DNA from: Candidatus Nitrososphaera gargensis Ga9.2
Lineage (GTDB): Archaea > Thermoproteota > Nitrososphaeria > Nitrososphaerales > Nitrososphaeraceae
Length of the DNA stretch: 64,000 nt
Direction: 5' to 3'
NCBI RefSeq assembly: GCF_000303155.1
Contig: NC_018719.1
Location: 2,480,001-2,544,000 of the forward strand
Both the position numbers and the translations under genes were made by a program. The notes below the pieces were generated by a model. That model was not told the origin of the DNA, did not search any database, and saw only the letters and a program-made list of their open reading frames with translations. Positions 38,226 through 46,377 of this stretch are shown here, one piece after another (position 1 is the stretch's first letter; every line of letters begins with the position of its first letter).

Positions 38226-38744
38226 ATGTCTTTTGGCGTCGATACTCTCGGAGGGCTAGCCGAGAAGCTAAAGCAGCTGGTCAACGACACCCAGAACTTG
38301 TACGAGTCATTTATCGACGCAAACCAGCTCTACAAGCAGGGCAAGATGGGCGACAAAGAGTTCTTTTCAAAGATAGGCGAGTACCTTGTTGCAATGTCTG
38401 CGCTGAATTTTCTTGCCGTGCGCGTGATATTGGAAATGAAGACTGCTATGGAGAAAGGCACGTCCATCAAGAGCCCGACAGGCACAAGCTCGTACCCGTC
38501 AGCAGCCCCGCAGGCAGGTTTTGGCATAGGCGGCTTTGTGGGCACAGGCGGCTCGGTTGGTCCGGCAGCTGCGGCGGGCGGCGAATACACCCTTCCTTCT
38601 CCACAAGAGCCGGCGTTCAAGCCTGTCGACATCGAATTGCCAAAAACTAAAGCAGGCAGCAGCAACACCAAGAACTGCATCGTCTGCGATGCATTAATAC
38701 CGGCGCAGGCCAAGTTCTGCAGCAAGTGCGGCAGGTCGCAATAA
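38226..38744 (+). CDS. Zinc-ribbon protein with helical N-domain (172 aa)
   Basis: The N-terminal 80 residues are helical (LAEKLKQLVNDTQNLYESF). A Gly/Ser/Pro-rich linker follows, then a C-terminal zinc ribbon with CIVC and CSKCG. ATG 38226 lies about 28 nt after the box tttttaagg, suggesting its own leaderless promoter. The same architecture (folded part, flexible linker, ribbon) recurs in the next gene, so the two may act together. Function unknown. Confidence 0.7.
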   Translation: MSFGVDTLGGLAEKLKQLVNDTQNLYESFIDANQLYKQGKMGDKEFFSKIGEYLVAMSALNFLAVRVILEMKTAMEKGTSIKSPTGTSSYPSAAPQAGFGIGGFVGTGGSVGPAAAAGGEYTLPSPQEPAFKPVDIELPKTKAGSSNTKNCIVCDALIPAQAKFCSKCGRSQ

Positions 38745-38774
38745 TTAATAGCCACTTTTAGCCACTCATTGGCA

Positions 38775-39191
38775 ATGGCAAAGGCGTTCAACGGCAGGGC
38801 CGCCACAGAGGAATACATGTCGACCCACTCACTCACATTTTCCACCCCCGAGATGACTCTGAGAAAGTTTGCGCTGTGGCTTGGCGAACAAGTAAACCTG
38901 CCTGGCGGCGAGCGCGGGCCGCGGCTCTTGCTCTACGTTGAAGAAAAGGGTGCCAAGAAAGAGTCAGAGCTTGCGCCGGACATTGACGACTCGTTTAGGC
39001 CAAGTGGGGCCGTGACTGAAATGTACGGCGGGATCGAGTCTGCTGCACCCACGGAAGCAATGACGCCACCGCAACTGACGCCGCTTGATAGAGAGACGCT
39101 AGAGCCCGAGACAAAATTCTGCACCAGCTGCGGCAACAAGCTGAAGGCAAACGCAAAGTTCTGCACAAAGTGCGGAAGCGCGCAGGGCTAG
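38775..39191 (+). CDS. Zinc-ribbon protein (138 aa)
   Basis: An N-terminal mixed domain (MTLRKFALWLGEQVNLPGG, LLLYVEEKG) is followed by a Pro/Thr/Glu-rich linker and a C-terminal ribbon with CTSCG and CTKCG. ATG 38775 is preferred to TTG 38769 because a taattaatag box centred near 38746 gives a transcript start near 38772. It lies 30 nt after the other zinc-ribbon gene. Function unknown. Confidence 0.7.
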   Translation: MAKAFNGRAATEEYMSTHSLTFSTPEMTLRKFALWLGEQVNLPGGERGPRLLLYVEEKGAKKESELAPDIDDSFRPSGAVTEMYGGIESAAPTEAMTPPQLTPLDRETLEPETKFCTSCGNKLKANAKFCTKCGSAQG

Positions 39192-39195
39192 CTAT

Positions 39196-39321
39196 CTATC
39201 TTTTTTCCTTTTGCTTTTCCTTCTCCTTCATCCTCAGGTAGCACTCGTTGCACACTGTTTTTGAAAACAGGAAGTTGAGCGAGTAAAACCTGACCCTGCC
39301 GCAAAACTCGCAGGTGCGCAT
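39196..39321 (-). CDS. Tiny zinc-binding protein (41 aa)
   Basis: Read directly from the sequence: the product begins MRTCEFCGRVRFYSLNF, has a second pair CNEC and ends in a Lys/Glu helix (MKEKEKQKEKR). The two CxxC pairs 18 residues apart make one zinc ribbon with a charged tail. ATG 39321 lies 30 nt from an A/T box it shares with the divergent kinase gene. It is convergent with the 138-aa zinc-ribbon gene, 4 nt apart. Confidence 0.7.
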   Translation of the reverse strand: MRTCEFCGRVRFYSLNFLFSKTVCNECYLRMKEKEKQKEKR

Positions 39322-39345
39322 GCCATATTGCTTGAGAAGCCCACG

Positions 39346-39355
39346 AATAAATATA
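39346..39355. promoter_or_regulatory. Shared TATA-like box between divergent leaderless genes
   Basis: The sequence aataaatata is centred about 30 nt from the start codons on both sides: ATG 39321 (minus) and TTG 39382 (plus). It could therefore drive both transcripts, each beginning at or near the start codon. Confidence 0.45.
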
Positions 39356-39381
39356 GTGTATAGCGAATATCATTCAGCAGG

Positions 39382-39945
39382 TTGAAGCTGGTCATAACGG
39401 GCAACCCCGGCGTCGGCAAGCACACAAGCGCCAAGATAATCGCGGGAAAAATAGGTGCCGAAGTAATTGATATCAACAGGGTAGCCATAGACGACAACGC
39501 GATTGCAAAAAAGACCGAGCGCGGCCTTGAAGTCGATGTCAAAAAGCTGGATGGGCTGCTAGCCAATTTGCTAAAGACAAGAAATGACCAGATAGTTGTA
39601 GGGCACCTTGCTCCCTATGTGTTAAAGCCGGCCGCTGGCATCAGCATGGTGGCTGTGTTGCGGCGATCACCGTACGAGCTTGAAAAGACGCTTGAGAAGA
39701 GGGGATACAGAGCAGAGAAAATCAAAGAGAATTTGGCAAGCGAGATCCTAGGTGTGTCGCTCTATGACTCGTTAAAAATCTTTGGCAGGCGCAAGGTCGT
39801 TGAGTTTGACACTACCGGCAAGACTCCGGATCAGACTGCAAATGAAATTATGCGCGCCTTGCGCAAAAAGCCAAAACCTGCAGGAATAGACTGGCTTGCA
39901 TTGGTGTCAGAGCGCGGCGACATGCAAAGGTTCTTTGAATACTGA
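39382..39945 (+). CDS. Adenylate-kinase-like NTPase (Fap7/AK6 type)
   Basis: TTG 39382 opens LKLVITGNPGVGKHTSAKI, with the P-loop GNPGVGKH. The lid and acceptor sequences (VVGHLAPYVLK, VAVLRRSPYELEKTLEKRGY) match the Fap7/AK6 group. Homologues assist small-subunit ribosome maturation, binding ribosomal protein S11 and the 3' end of 16S rRNA. The protein is 187 aa and complete. The start fits a leaderless transcript from the A/T box at 39346. Confidence 0.8.
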   Translation: MKLVITGNPGVGKHTSAKIIAGKIGAEVIDINRVAIDDNAIAKKTERGLEVDVKKLDGLLANLLKTRNDQIVVGHLAPYVLKPAAGISMVAVLRRSPYELEKTLEKRGYRAEKIKENLASEILGVSLYDSLKIFGRRKVVEFDTTGKTPDQTANEIMRALRKKPKPAGIDWLALVSERGDMQRFFEY

Positions 39946-40002
39946 TCATCATCCTGTTTGGGTATTTCCTTATAACAAGATCAGGTGATAATAATATAGT
40001 AG

Positions 40003-40476
40003 TTGTCAAAAAGGTGGTTCCTGCCTGTCTTGCTGAGTAGTGCAGTACTAGCTTTAGCACAGCCGGTCTATGGACAATGTATACAGGACGAGGACTGACC
40101 CGAAAAGCCATGTCTTGATATGCCGCCATATTCGAAATCCTACTTGAAAGCTGTCTGGGAGGAATACTATAAGTACAAGGGCAAGGACTGGATGGAGATG
40201 AAAAAAGCAGAGATGGATCAGGCGATCAGGGATGGAACTTTGAGGGAATGGGTAGAATATCGCAGTGAACCGAACAATTTCGCCAACTACAATGTTTATT
40301 CCTATTACTACCTGAATGATCAGGCTCCAAGCATTTCCTGGTACTCTTTTGAAAGAAATGACTTTGAACCAGTGATCACATACTGGCATGTTAACCCTGC
40401 TGGGATGGTTACGCTGGCCGGAATTGGCGTAGCCGGCACAATTGCGACATTATATGTATTTAAGAAGACCAGATAG
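40003..40476 (+). pseudogene. Membrane-anchored exported protein gene with in-frame TGA
   Basis: TTG 40003 opens a signal peptide (SKRWFLPVLLSSAVLALA, then QPVYGQC). After CIQDED a TGA at 40096-40098 interrupts the frame. The same frame continues with PEKPCLDMPPYSKSYLKAVW to a C-terminal membrane helix (TLAGIGVAGTIATLYVF) at 40476. The TATA-like ttataac at 39970-39976 fits a leaderless TTG start, so the broken upstream part is a genuine beginning. Either a nonsense mutation, a base-call error or readthrough. Confidence 0.65.
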
Positions 40477-40501
40477 AAGCAATAGCATGAGCAGGGCGCG
40501 C

Positions 40502-41015
40502 ATGAGCGACGCGGCAATCAAGACAAAGACGGGCAAGGACTGGCAGCAGTGGTTTGAAATTCTCGACAAGGCCGGTGCGATGAAAATGAGCCGCAGAGAT
40601 TGCCGAATACTTATATGATAAGCGCGGCGTGCCCGGCTGGTGGTGCCAGATGGTAACAGTCACATACGAGCGAGAGCAGGGATTGCGCAAAAAGCACTAG
40701 AGGCCGGACGGCTACTCGGTGAGCGCAAGCAGGACGTTTGAAGTCCAGATCAGCGTTTTGTGCAAGCACTGGAACGATGAAAAGTTGCGTAGGCAGTGGC
40801 TCAAAGACGAATTTACCGTCAGAAAGGCAACCGCGAACAACTCGATGCGCATAACTTGGAAAGACGATACGAACGTCGAAGTATACTTTTGCAGCAAGGG
40901 CGCTTCAACAAGCCAAGTGGCAGTGCAGCACAGCAAGCTTGCAAGGCTGGCTCTAGTTGAGCGCACAAGATCGCAATGGAAGGCTGCGCTTGAGCGCCTG
41001 TCACGCGTGCTCTGA
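40502..41015 (+). pseudogene. Broken DUF4287/SRPBCC (AHSA1-like) gene
   Basis: ATG 40502 begins MSDAAIKTKTGKDWQQWFEI, the DUF4287 opening. A frame change near 40589 is needed to continue with AEIAEYLYDKRGVPGWW. A TAG at about 40699-40701 then falls where KKHQ is usual (KKH then RPDGYSVSASRTFEV). From 40719 the SRPBCC domain runs to TGA 41013-41015, with ATANNSMRITWKDDTNVEV. So there is one frameshift and one nonsense codon (a single CAG-to-TAG change would explain it). SRPBCC proteins bind hydrophobic ligands or Hsp90-like partners. Confidence 0.7.
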
Positions 41016-41025
41016 TACAAAAATT

Positions 41026-41036
41026 CGTATATATAC
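41026..41036 (+). promoter_or_regulatory. TATA box of the Sm-like protein operon
   Basis: The sequence cgtatatatac is centred about 29 nt before ATG 41061, implying a near-leaderless transcript that runs through tgtA and nfi. Confidence 0.55.
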
Positions 41037-41060
41037 TACCAGAAAGATACCAATCAAGTA

Positions 41061-41477
41061 ATGGCTGCAGTTGTTACTCGCAAATTTGGAGAGGAGACGC
41101 TCCAGTTCCTTGGAAAAAAAGTCTCCGTAGAAACTTCGGATCAAAAAGTTTACAACGGCACTCTTGCCGGAATTGACGAAAAGCTCGATGTCGTGCTTGA
41201 CAACGTGGAAGGCCGCGGCATCCTAAAGGTCATTATCAACGGCGCGTTTGTCAAGGAAGTAAGGCTGATGGAAAAGCCGTTTGACTTCAAGGCTCTCGCA
41301 GAAAGGCTGTCAAGGGTCTTCCCCGGCCTTGTCAAGATAAGGGAGGACGTGGGCGCCATTATTGTCATGGACAAGATAAAGGTGACCCAGTCCGGTGTCG
41401 AGGAAGGCTCTGGGCTGGCCGCAGACAGGGTCAGGTCTATCTACGACGAGTTCATGAGGGAGACGACAAAGAGGTAG
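41061..41477 (+). CDS. Sm-like (Lsm) archaeal protein with C-terminal extension
   Basis: The Sm fold is shown by FLGKKVSVETSDQKVYNG (Sm1), then LDVVLDNVEGRG and KVIINGAFVKEVRLME (Sm2). A C-terminal domain of about 60 residues follows (FPGLVKIREDVGAIIVMD), as in SmAP3-type proteins. Sm rings bind U-rich RNA and tRNA. It is followed after 4 nt by tgtA, so the promoter at 41026 likely serves an RNA-modification operon. Confidence 0.85.
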   Translation: MAAVVTRKFGEETLQFLGKKVSVETSDQKVYNGTLAGIDEKLDVVLDNVEGRGILKVIINGAFVKEVRLMEKPFDFKALAERLSRVFPGLVKIREDVGAIIVMDKIKVTQSGVEEGSGLAADRVRSIYDEFMRETTKR

Positions 41478-41481
41478 TGTT

Positions 41482-42984
41482 GTGTTTGTGTTCGAGGTCC
41501 GGTACTCGGATCTGGCGGCCCGCGTAGGGAGGCTCGAGACTCCGCACGGAGTCGTTGAGACGCCGGCCTTTGTCCCTGTTGTGCATCCGGTAAGGCAGAC
41601 GGTCAGCACCCAGTTTTTGAAGAAAATGGGCTTTGGTATTGTGATTACGAACGCCTACATTACGCTCAGGCACTATGGCGACGAGGCACGCAGGCGGGGC
41701 ATACATGACATCATCGGCTACGACGGCGCAGTCATGACTGATTCGGGCGGCTATCAGGTGCTCGAATACGGCTCCGTCGAAGTCGAGCCGGCAGCGATGG
41801 CGCAGTTTGAAAAGGACATCAGGAGCGACATACCGATCCCGCTTGACAAGCCAACAGGCTACGGCCTTGACTACGAAAGGGCCAAAGAGTATGTCGCAAC
41901 CACTCTGAAAAATTCACAGGAAACCCTTGATGTTGTTGGAAATACGGACGCGATCTGGGTCGGCCCTGTGCAGGGCGCAGAGCACTCTGATCTGGTAGAA
42001 CATTCTGCAAGGGAGCTTGGCAGGATGGGGTTCAAGTTGATGGCGCTTGGAAGCCCGGTCGAACTGATGGAAGCTTATGAATTTGCGACGCTTGCACGCA
42101 TGATAGTAGCCGCCAAAAAAGTCATCCCTGCCAAGCCCGTCCACCTCTTTGGGGCCGGCCACCCGCTCACTATTCCGCTTGCAGTCGCGCTAGGCTGCGA
42201 CATGTTTGACTCTGCCTCTTACATGCTGTACGCCAAGGACGGCAGGTACATGACCCCAAACGGGACTGTCAGACTTGACGAGCTTGTCTACCTGCCGTGC
42301 CAGTGCCCGGTGTGCTCCTCTCATAGTCTGCAGGAGCTGCGCGGCATGAATGGGGACGAGCGCGTAATCGAGGTTGCAAAGCACAACCTTCACGTGCTCA
42401 AGGCCGAGGTGGACGCAGTCAAGCAGGCGATAATGGATGGCAGGCTGTGGGAATATGTCATGCAAAAGGCGCGGGCGCACCCAAAGCTGATGGAGGCGGT
42501 GCAGCTCTTCAAGGACATCGAAATGCTAGAGAGCGGAACGCCGCTCTTCAAGGAAAGGGCAATCTTTTTCTACGATCCAATAGACCAGCATAGGCCAGAG
42601 GCAAAGAGGTTCAGGAGGGCTGCCGCAGGGTTCCAGTCGTCAAAGAAAAAACTGGTTCTGTGCCCTGAAGGCGAGGTCCACCCTTTCTATTCTACCAGAA
42701 GCTACAGAGAGATCGTGAAAAGGTTACCTGATGCGCAGGTCTGCAGCTACAGCCCGTTCCTTGGCATAATCCCGGCCGAGATATCGGACATTTTCCCGGC
42801 AGCGCACAACCTTGCCACAAGATATGGCCACAGGCCGGAGGACTATCCCACGTTCATCGAATCGTTGAAAGAGTTCGTGAAGAAATTTGAGCAGGTGACG
42901 ATTATAGCCGACGACTTTATGGAGCAGGCTGCAAAAGCTGCAAGGCTAAATGCCCGGCTCGTCAATGATATCTCGGCGCTTTGA
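41482..42984 (+). CDS. tgtA: Archaeosine tRNA-guanine(15) transglycosylase
   Basis: The TIM-barrel TGT domain has the nucleophile region MTDSGGYQV (Asp87) and WVGPVQGAEHSDLVEHSA. Zinc is held by CQCPVC at residues 273-278 with a downstream His. A C-terminal C1-type domain follows (from about residue 360). The enzyme exchanges guanine 15 of tRNA for preQ0, the first step of archaeosine synthesis. GTG 41482 is the start, 4 nt after the Lsm gene. The end overlaps the TTG start of nfi by 4 nt. Confidence 0.9.
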   Translation: MFVFEVRYSDLAARVGRLETPHGVVETPAFVPVVHPVRQTVSTQFLKKMGFGIVITNAYITLRHYGDEARRRGIHDIIGYDGAVMTDSGGYQVLEYGSVEVEPAAMAQFEKDIRSDIPIPLDKPTGYGLDYERAKEYVATTLKNSQETLDVVGNTDAIWVGPVQGAEHSDLVEHSARELGRMGFKLMALGSPVELMEAYEFATLARMIVAAKKVIPAKPVHLFGAGHPLTIPLAVALGCDMFDSASYMLYAKDGRYMTPNGTVRLDELVYLPCQCPVCSSHSLQELRGMNGDERVIEVAKHNLHVLKAEVDAVKQAIMDGRLWEYVMQKARAHPKLMEAVQLFKDIEMLESGTPLFKERAIFFYDPIDQHRPEAKRFRRAAAGFQSSKKKLVLCPEGEVHPFYSTRSYREIVKRLPDAQVCSYSPFLGIIPAEISDIFPAAHNLATRYGHRPEDYPTFIESLKEFVKKFEQVTIIADDFMEQAAKAARLNARLVNDISAL

Positions 42985-43592
42985 CTACTACTTACGCTGA
43001 CGCCATAAAGCTGCAAAAAGAGGTTGCCAAAAAGGTAGTTGCAAAAGACGATTTTGGCGAAATAAACCGTATCTGCGGAGTTGACGTTGCATACAGCGGC
43101 GACACTGCTTATTGCTCTGCAGTGGTAATGGATAGAAATTTGCAACTATTGGAATCAGTCCATGCAGAAACCGTGGCAACGCACCCCTATGTCTCGGGGC
43201 TCTTGATGCTGAGAGAGGCCGAGCCAATCTTTCATGTGCTCAAGAAGCTAAAGAGTGTTGATTATGACCTGTTGATGGTCGATGCCCACGGGCAGTTGCA
43301 CCCAAGAAAGTGCGGGCTTGCGTGCTATGTCGGGGTCACGCTTGACAAGCCCACCATAGGAGTTGCAAAAAGCCATCTGTGCGGGACTGCCCGGCCTGAC
43401 GGCTTTGTAGAGCTTGGCGGCGAAGTCCTTGGCTGCGTCATTGGCAAGAAGAAAAGATTGTACGTCAGCGTCGGCCACAGGGTTAGCCTAGAGACTGCAG
43501 TCGCGATTGTGAAAGAGCTTGGCATCGAGCCTTTGAGGCTTGCAGACATCAATTCCAAGGCGCAAAAAAGGAGGAAGGGGCTCAGGCCTTGA
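42981..43592 (+). CDS. nfi: Endonuclease V (deoxyinosine 3'-endonuclease)
   Basis: The RNase-H-like fold carries the metal ligands in RICGVDVAYSG and LLMVDAHGQLHPRKCG. The YVGVTLDKPTIGVAKS strand and YVSVGHRVSLETAV are family hallmarks. It cleaves near deoxyinosine in DNA and, in some archaea, inosine in RNA. The TTG start lies in the stop codon of tgtA (TTGA). Co-location with Lsm and TgtA suggests a link to RNA or inosine handling, which is inference. Confidence 0.9.
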   Translation: MTTTYADAIKLQKEVAKKVVAKDDFGEINRICGVDVAYSGDTAYCSAVVMDRNLQLLESVHAETVATHPYVSGLLMLREAEPIFHVLKKLKSVDYDLLMVDAHGQLHPRKCGLACYVGVTLDKPTIGVAKSHLCGTARPDGFVELGGEVLGCVIGKKKRLYVSVGHRVSLETAVAIVKELGIEPLRLADINSKAQKRRKGLRP

Positions 43593-43698
43593 CTGTCATT
43601 GGCTGCTCCTCTACCTTCTCCAGCTCGGGTTCCTCTGTAGGTACCACGTTCTTCAGTTTGCCCCTTTGCTTGTGCTCATAATACATGTAGTCGCACAT
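43582..43698 (-). CDS. Possible small charged protein (38 aa)
   Basis: The frame begins MCDYMYYEHKQRGKLK and ends in an acidic tail. The longer open frame reaches 43809 but has no better start. It overlaps the 3' end of nfi by 11 nt on the opposite strand. No family and no clear promoter; kept only as a possibility. Confidence 0.35.
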   Translation of the reverse strand: MCDYMYYEHKQRGKLKNVVPTEEPELEKVEEQPMTVKA

Positions 43699-43789
43699 AT
43701 CAGACAGATAATGCGAAGCATAGCAGATAAGGCTTTTCGTGTAGTAGGTTTCTATTAGCAACAACAAATCTGGTTGTTTTGTAGCATCA

Positions 43790-43954
43790 TCAAAAACATG
43801 GGATTCCAAATATTACCAGATAGCTGAAAGCTACAAGACAGGGAGTAGTTACGATCACTGCGCGACGGACCTGCTGTGTCTTGGCGAAAAAATATCCAAT
43901 AATTGAGGTAGGAGTTACCAGTGCCAATGTGACGCCAATGAAATATGGTGTCAA
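43790..43954 (-). CDS. Possible small membrane protein (54 aa)
   Basis: Read directly from the sequence: a TTG-started frame gives LTPYFIGVTLALVTPTSI, then KTQQVRRAV and a second hydrophobic stretch (CLVAFSYLVIFGI). This is a plausible two-helix hairpin with a basic loop. The start codon is weak and no firm TATA box is found. The rest of the gap to 44093 holds nothing else. Confidence 0.35.
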   Translation of the reverse strand: MTPYFIGVTLALVTPTSIIGYFFAKTQQVRRAVIVTTPCLVAFSYLVIFGIPCF

Positions 43955-44093
43955 GTTAGTTAAAGATCATGATGCTTCATGCATCTTTCTTTTTGTAATG
44001 CCATAGTATAAGTCGGATCTTGCAGTTAAGATTTTCTCAAATTCCTTTTGGACAAGTTTGCATCAAGGTTCAGCAAGGCTGATTTGCGAACAG

Positions 44094-44681
44094 ATGGTAA
44101 ACAATAACACCATGACAATGACTATGGCTGCAGATGCACGCTCCTCTGGATATGTCACCAAGAGCAGCGCGTGGTCTAACAGGTTCATAATAGCTGCCAT
44201 AGTTCAGGGCGCGGTAATCACTGGGCTTACACTGGCCGTCGTCGCTGCGCAGATGCTAACTTCGGGGGTTAACATCATCCAGTTCCTTTCGCTATCATTT
44301 GAAGGTCCGGCAAAATGGTTCTTCCTCGGGTACATCTTTTACCTGATACTGGTGGTGGCCATAGCAGTAACAGCTGTCTTTTACAGCCACCTTGAAGTAA
44401 GTATGGGAAGGCAGATCCGGGGTTTCAGATCTGTCCTTGCGTGGATACACTTTGCAGGCATGAACGTCGGCGGAGCCGTTACCACGATCGCCATGATATT
44501 CGCAGGTCTTGCAGGCTCGGGAATACTTGGCATTATCCTGGGCGGGAGCGATTCGCTACAGCCAAACACTGCAATAATGGAGCAATTCGTACCCATAATC
44601 GCGGCCTTTACAGGATTGCTGAGCATAGGAGTGCTTGCAGGCGGCCTAGCTTACATCCTGACGTATCTGCGGAAAAATTAG
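44094..44681 (+). CDS. Polytopic membrane protein of unknown function (195 aa, four or five TM)
   Basis: After a Met/Thr/Asn-rich N-terminus come hydrophobic helices at about residues 31-55, 75-100, 110-140, 160-185, with His in FYSHLEVSMGRQI and LAWIHFAGMNVGG. The frame can begin at TTG 44058 or ATG 44094 (MVNNNTM); the latter avoids an odd N-terminal extension. It stands alone between the nfi group and the ferredoxin. No family recognised. Confidence 0.65.
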   Translation: MVNNNTMTMTMAADARSSGYVTKSSAWSNRFIIAAIVQGAVITGLTLAVVAAQMLTSGVNIIQFLSLSFEGPAKWFFLGYIFYLILVVAIAVTAVFYSHLEVSMGRQIRGFRSVLAWIHFAGMNVGGAVTTIAMIFAGLAGSGILGIILGGSDSLQPNTAIMEQFVPIIAAFTGLLSIGVLAGGLAYILTYLRKN

Positions 44682-44763
44682 CCTGAACTTTTGTCATTGT
44701 AATATAGTTGAAGAAAATAAAAATGAAAAAAAGGAAAGAAGTTCTTTTTCTTTCGTCCGGGAC

Positions 44764-45057
44764 TTAACCTTCTTCCCAGCCCTTGCTGAACACACCGTTC
44801 TTGTGTAGAGGGACTGGCTGTCCTGCCGTGTATTCCATCGGCCTCATCCAGAAGATAGCATGTGTCGGGCATACGCCTACACAAGCACCGTCTGAGATAC
44901 ATCTTTCTGGATAAAAGACGAACGCCTTACCCCTCTTCCATCCTTCGACTGGTTTTACCCTGAGAACGTCCGGGCCGAGGGCAGTGCAAATCTCTACACA
45001 GAGTGCACAGCCAATGCATCTTTGCTCATCGACGTCTGGAAGTATAGCAATTGGCAT
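44764..45057 (-). CDS. Dicluster ferredoxin with Asp in the second cluster motif
   Basis: The first motif is CIGCALCVEIC (Cys14, 17, 20, 24). The second, CISDGACVGVCP (Cys53, 59, 63), has Asp56 where the second Cys is usual. That predicts either a 3Fe-4S or an Asp-ligated 4Fe-4S cluster, as in some archaeal ferredoxins. A C-terminal extension with WMRPMEYTAGQPVPLH follows. It carries electrons in the cytoplasm. A box tatttaaa centred near 45096 lies upstream of ATG 45057 (short leader). Confidence 0.85.
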   Translation of the reverse strand: MPIAILPDVDEQRCIGCALCVEICTALGPDVLRVKPVEGWKRGKAFVFYPERCISDGACVGVCPTHAIFWMRPMEYTAGQPVPLHKNGVFSKGWEEG

Positions 45058-45216
45058 CTATAATTCACTTAGACGTCAGTATTGTTCGAAACTATTTAAA
45101 CCCTATGGGTACTGCAAAACGCTGTTATAACATACACATATACGCGCATCCGGCAAGCGCGCTTGCGCTAACGAGCTGGAGAAAATAAAGGAAAAGAGAA
45201 AGGAAGAATTGTTATT

Positions 45217-45435
45217 TTATTTGTTCATGCGGAGAACATCGACTTGGCCGCTGTGTAGCCAATCCTTCAGCTCTTCATGAGTTGGCTTGGCATCGTGCTT
45301 GCCTGCCAGATGAAGATGCAAAAGGACATAGTTTATCTGGTTGAGCAACGGTTTGTTTGCTTCGTCGCCCTTGCGAGCCTTTGTCTTCAAGTCAGCTGGA
45401 ACAGTTCTCCACCAGTCATCAAATTTCCTAACCAT
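45217..45435 (-). CDS. Small soluble protein with WW and HLHL segments (72 aa)
   Basis: The product begins MVRKFDDWWRTVPADLK and contains NYVLLHLHLAGKHD and EELKDWLHSGQVDVL. It is all-helical with many Trp and His residues. ATG 45435 is chosen over 45483 because a cttattaag box near 45456 lies about 21-26 nt before it. No family recognised. It is divergent from the methyltransferase-like pair. Confidence 0.6.
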   Translation of the reverse strand: MVRKFDDWWRTVPADLKTKARKGDEANKPLLNQINYVLLHLHLAGKHDAKPTHEELKDWLHSGQVDVLRMNK

Positions 45436-45559
45436 ACCACCAAAGTGAAAACCGAACTTAATAAGCGTTTTGGGTTCTTGCAAACGCCGTTATATAGCAA
45501 TCGCGACGGATTCCACAATGCATTAGAAATATAGGGATTTAATTTGGAAACAAAAGCTT

Positions 45560-46375
45560 GTGCCTTTCGCGATTCAGGAATTGCAGGGAGCATACAAAGC
45601 TTATCAGCAGTTTCTTGCCCGCAGGCCGCCTGCCCACCATGCCCGCTACATCTTCCCATTTTTCGCTGGCTCGTATTTTGCGTATCGCAAGGTCGACGTA
45701 GAGAGGGTGACAGCCATCGCCAAGTCGATCTCACCAGACCCAAGCTATGTAGACGTTGGATGCGGGTATGGCGACTTTCTTGAGAAGGTGCGCACGCGCC
45801 TGCCGAACGCTACTGGCATCGAAAAGGAAGGAGGCATCTTTTACGCTTTTCAGATCCCCAAGCCCGACTACATCCAGCTGGTGCCTGTTGAAGGGTTGTC
45901 CCAGCCGGTAGACTTGGCGTTTGTGGGCTGGATGGAGCCGGGGCAGGACTTTCGCAGGCCCGTGGCACGATGGGCAAAGTGCGTGGTCACAACCTTTGAC
46001 GCTGGCGGCCAGTGCGGGATAAATGGCGGCTGCGAATACGACGAATTTGGCTACAAGCGCATAGCGTGGTGGAGGACGCCTTCGTGGATAGACGTCAACG
46101 CAGAGCTCATGAACCGCTATTACACGCCTTCACTTGACGCTGCAAAGAAAGAGCAGCTTGCCAAATTGCGCACTGCGCACAACTTTTGGTATGTCTATGC
46201 AAGGCCCGACGTTGCGAGTAGAATCAGGTCTGGCCTGAAGGCGCAGCTGAATAAGGAAGATGCAGGTGACAGGTACGATTTTGAGTCGGTGCTTGACGAG
46301 TGCGGCTTCCACTACAAAGAGGAGCTTCCGGCGCTTGCAGGCAACAGAAAACTATGGGAAGTGATATTTGATTAA
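45560..46375 (+). CDS. Class I methyltransferase-like protein, first of a tandem pair
   Basis: GTG 45560 opens MPFAIQELQGAYKAYQQF. The Rossmann motif I is SYVDVGCGYGDFLE, preceded by YIFPFFAGSYFAYRKVDVER, and followed by GIEKEGGIFYAF at the Asp/Glu that holds the AdoMet ribose. Later DLAFVGWMEPGQDFR takes the position of motif IV. The substrate is unknown. It shares the whole architecture with the next gene, 2 nt downstream, so this is a tandem duplication translated from one mRNA. Confidence 0.75.
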   Translation: MPFAIQELQGAYKAYQQFLARRPPAHHARYIFPFFAGSYFAYRKVDVERVTAIAKSISPDPSYVDVGCGYGDFLEKVRTRLPNATGIEKEGGIFYAFQIPKPDYIQLVPVEGLSQPVDLAFVGWMEPGQDFRRPVARWAKCVVTTFDAGGQCGINGGCEYDEFGYKRIAWWRTPSWIDVNAELMNRYYTPSLDAAKKEQLAKLRTAHNFWYVYARPDVASRIRSGLKAQLNKEDAGDRYDFESVLDECGFHYKEELPALAGNRKLWEVIFD

Positions 46376-46377
46376 CC

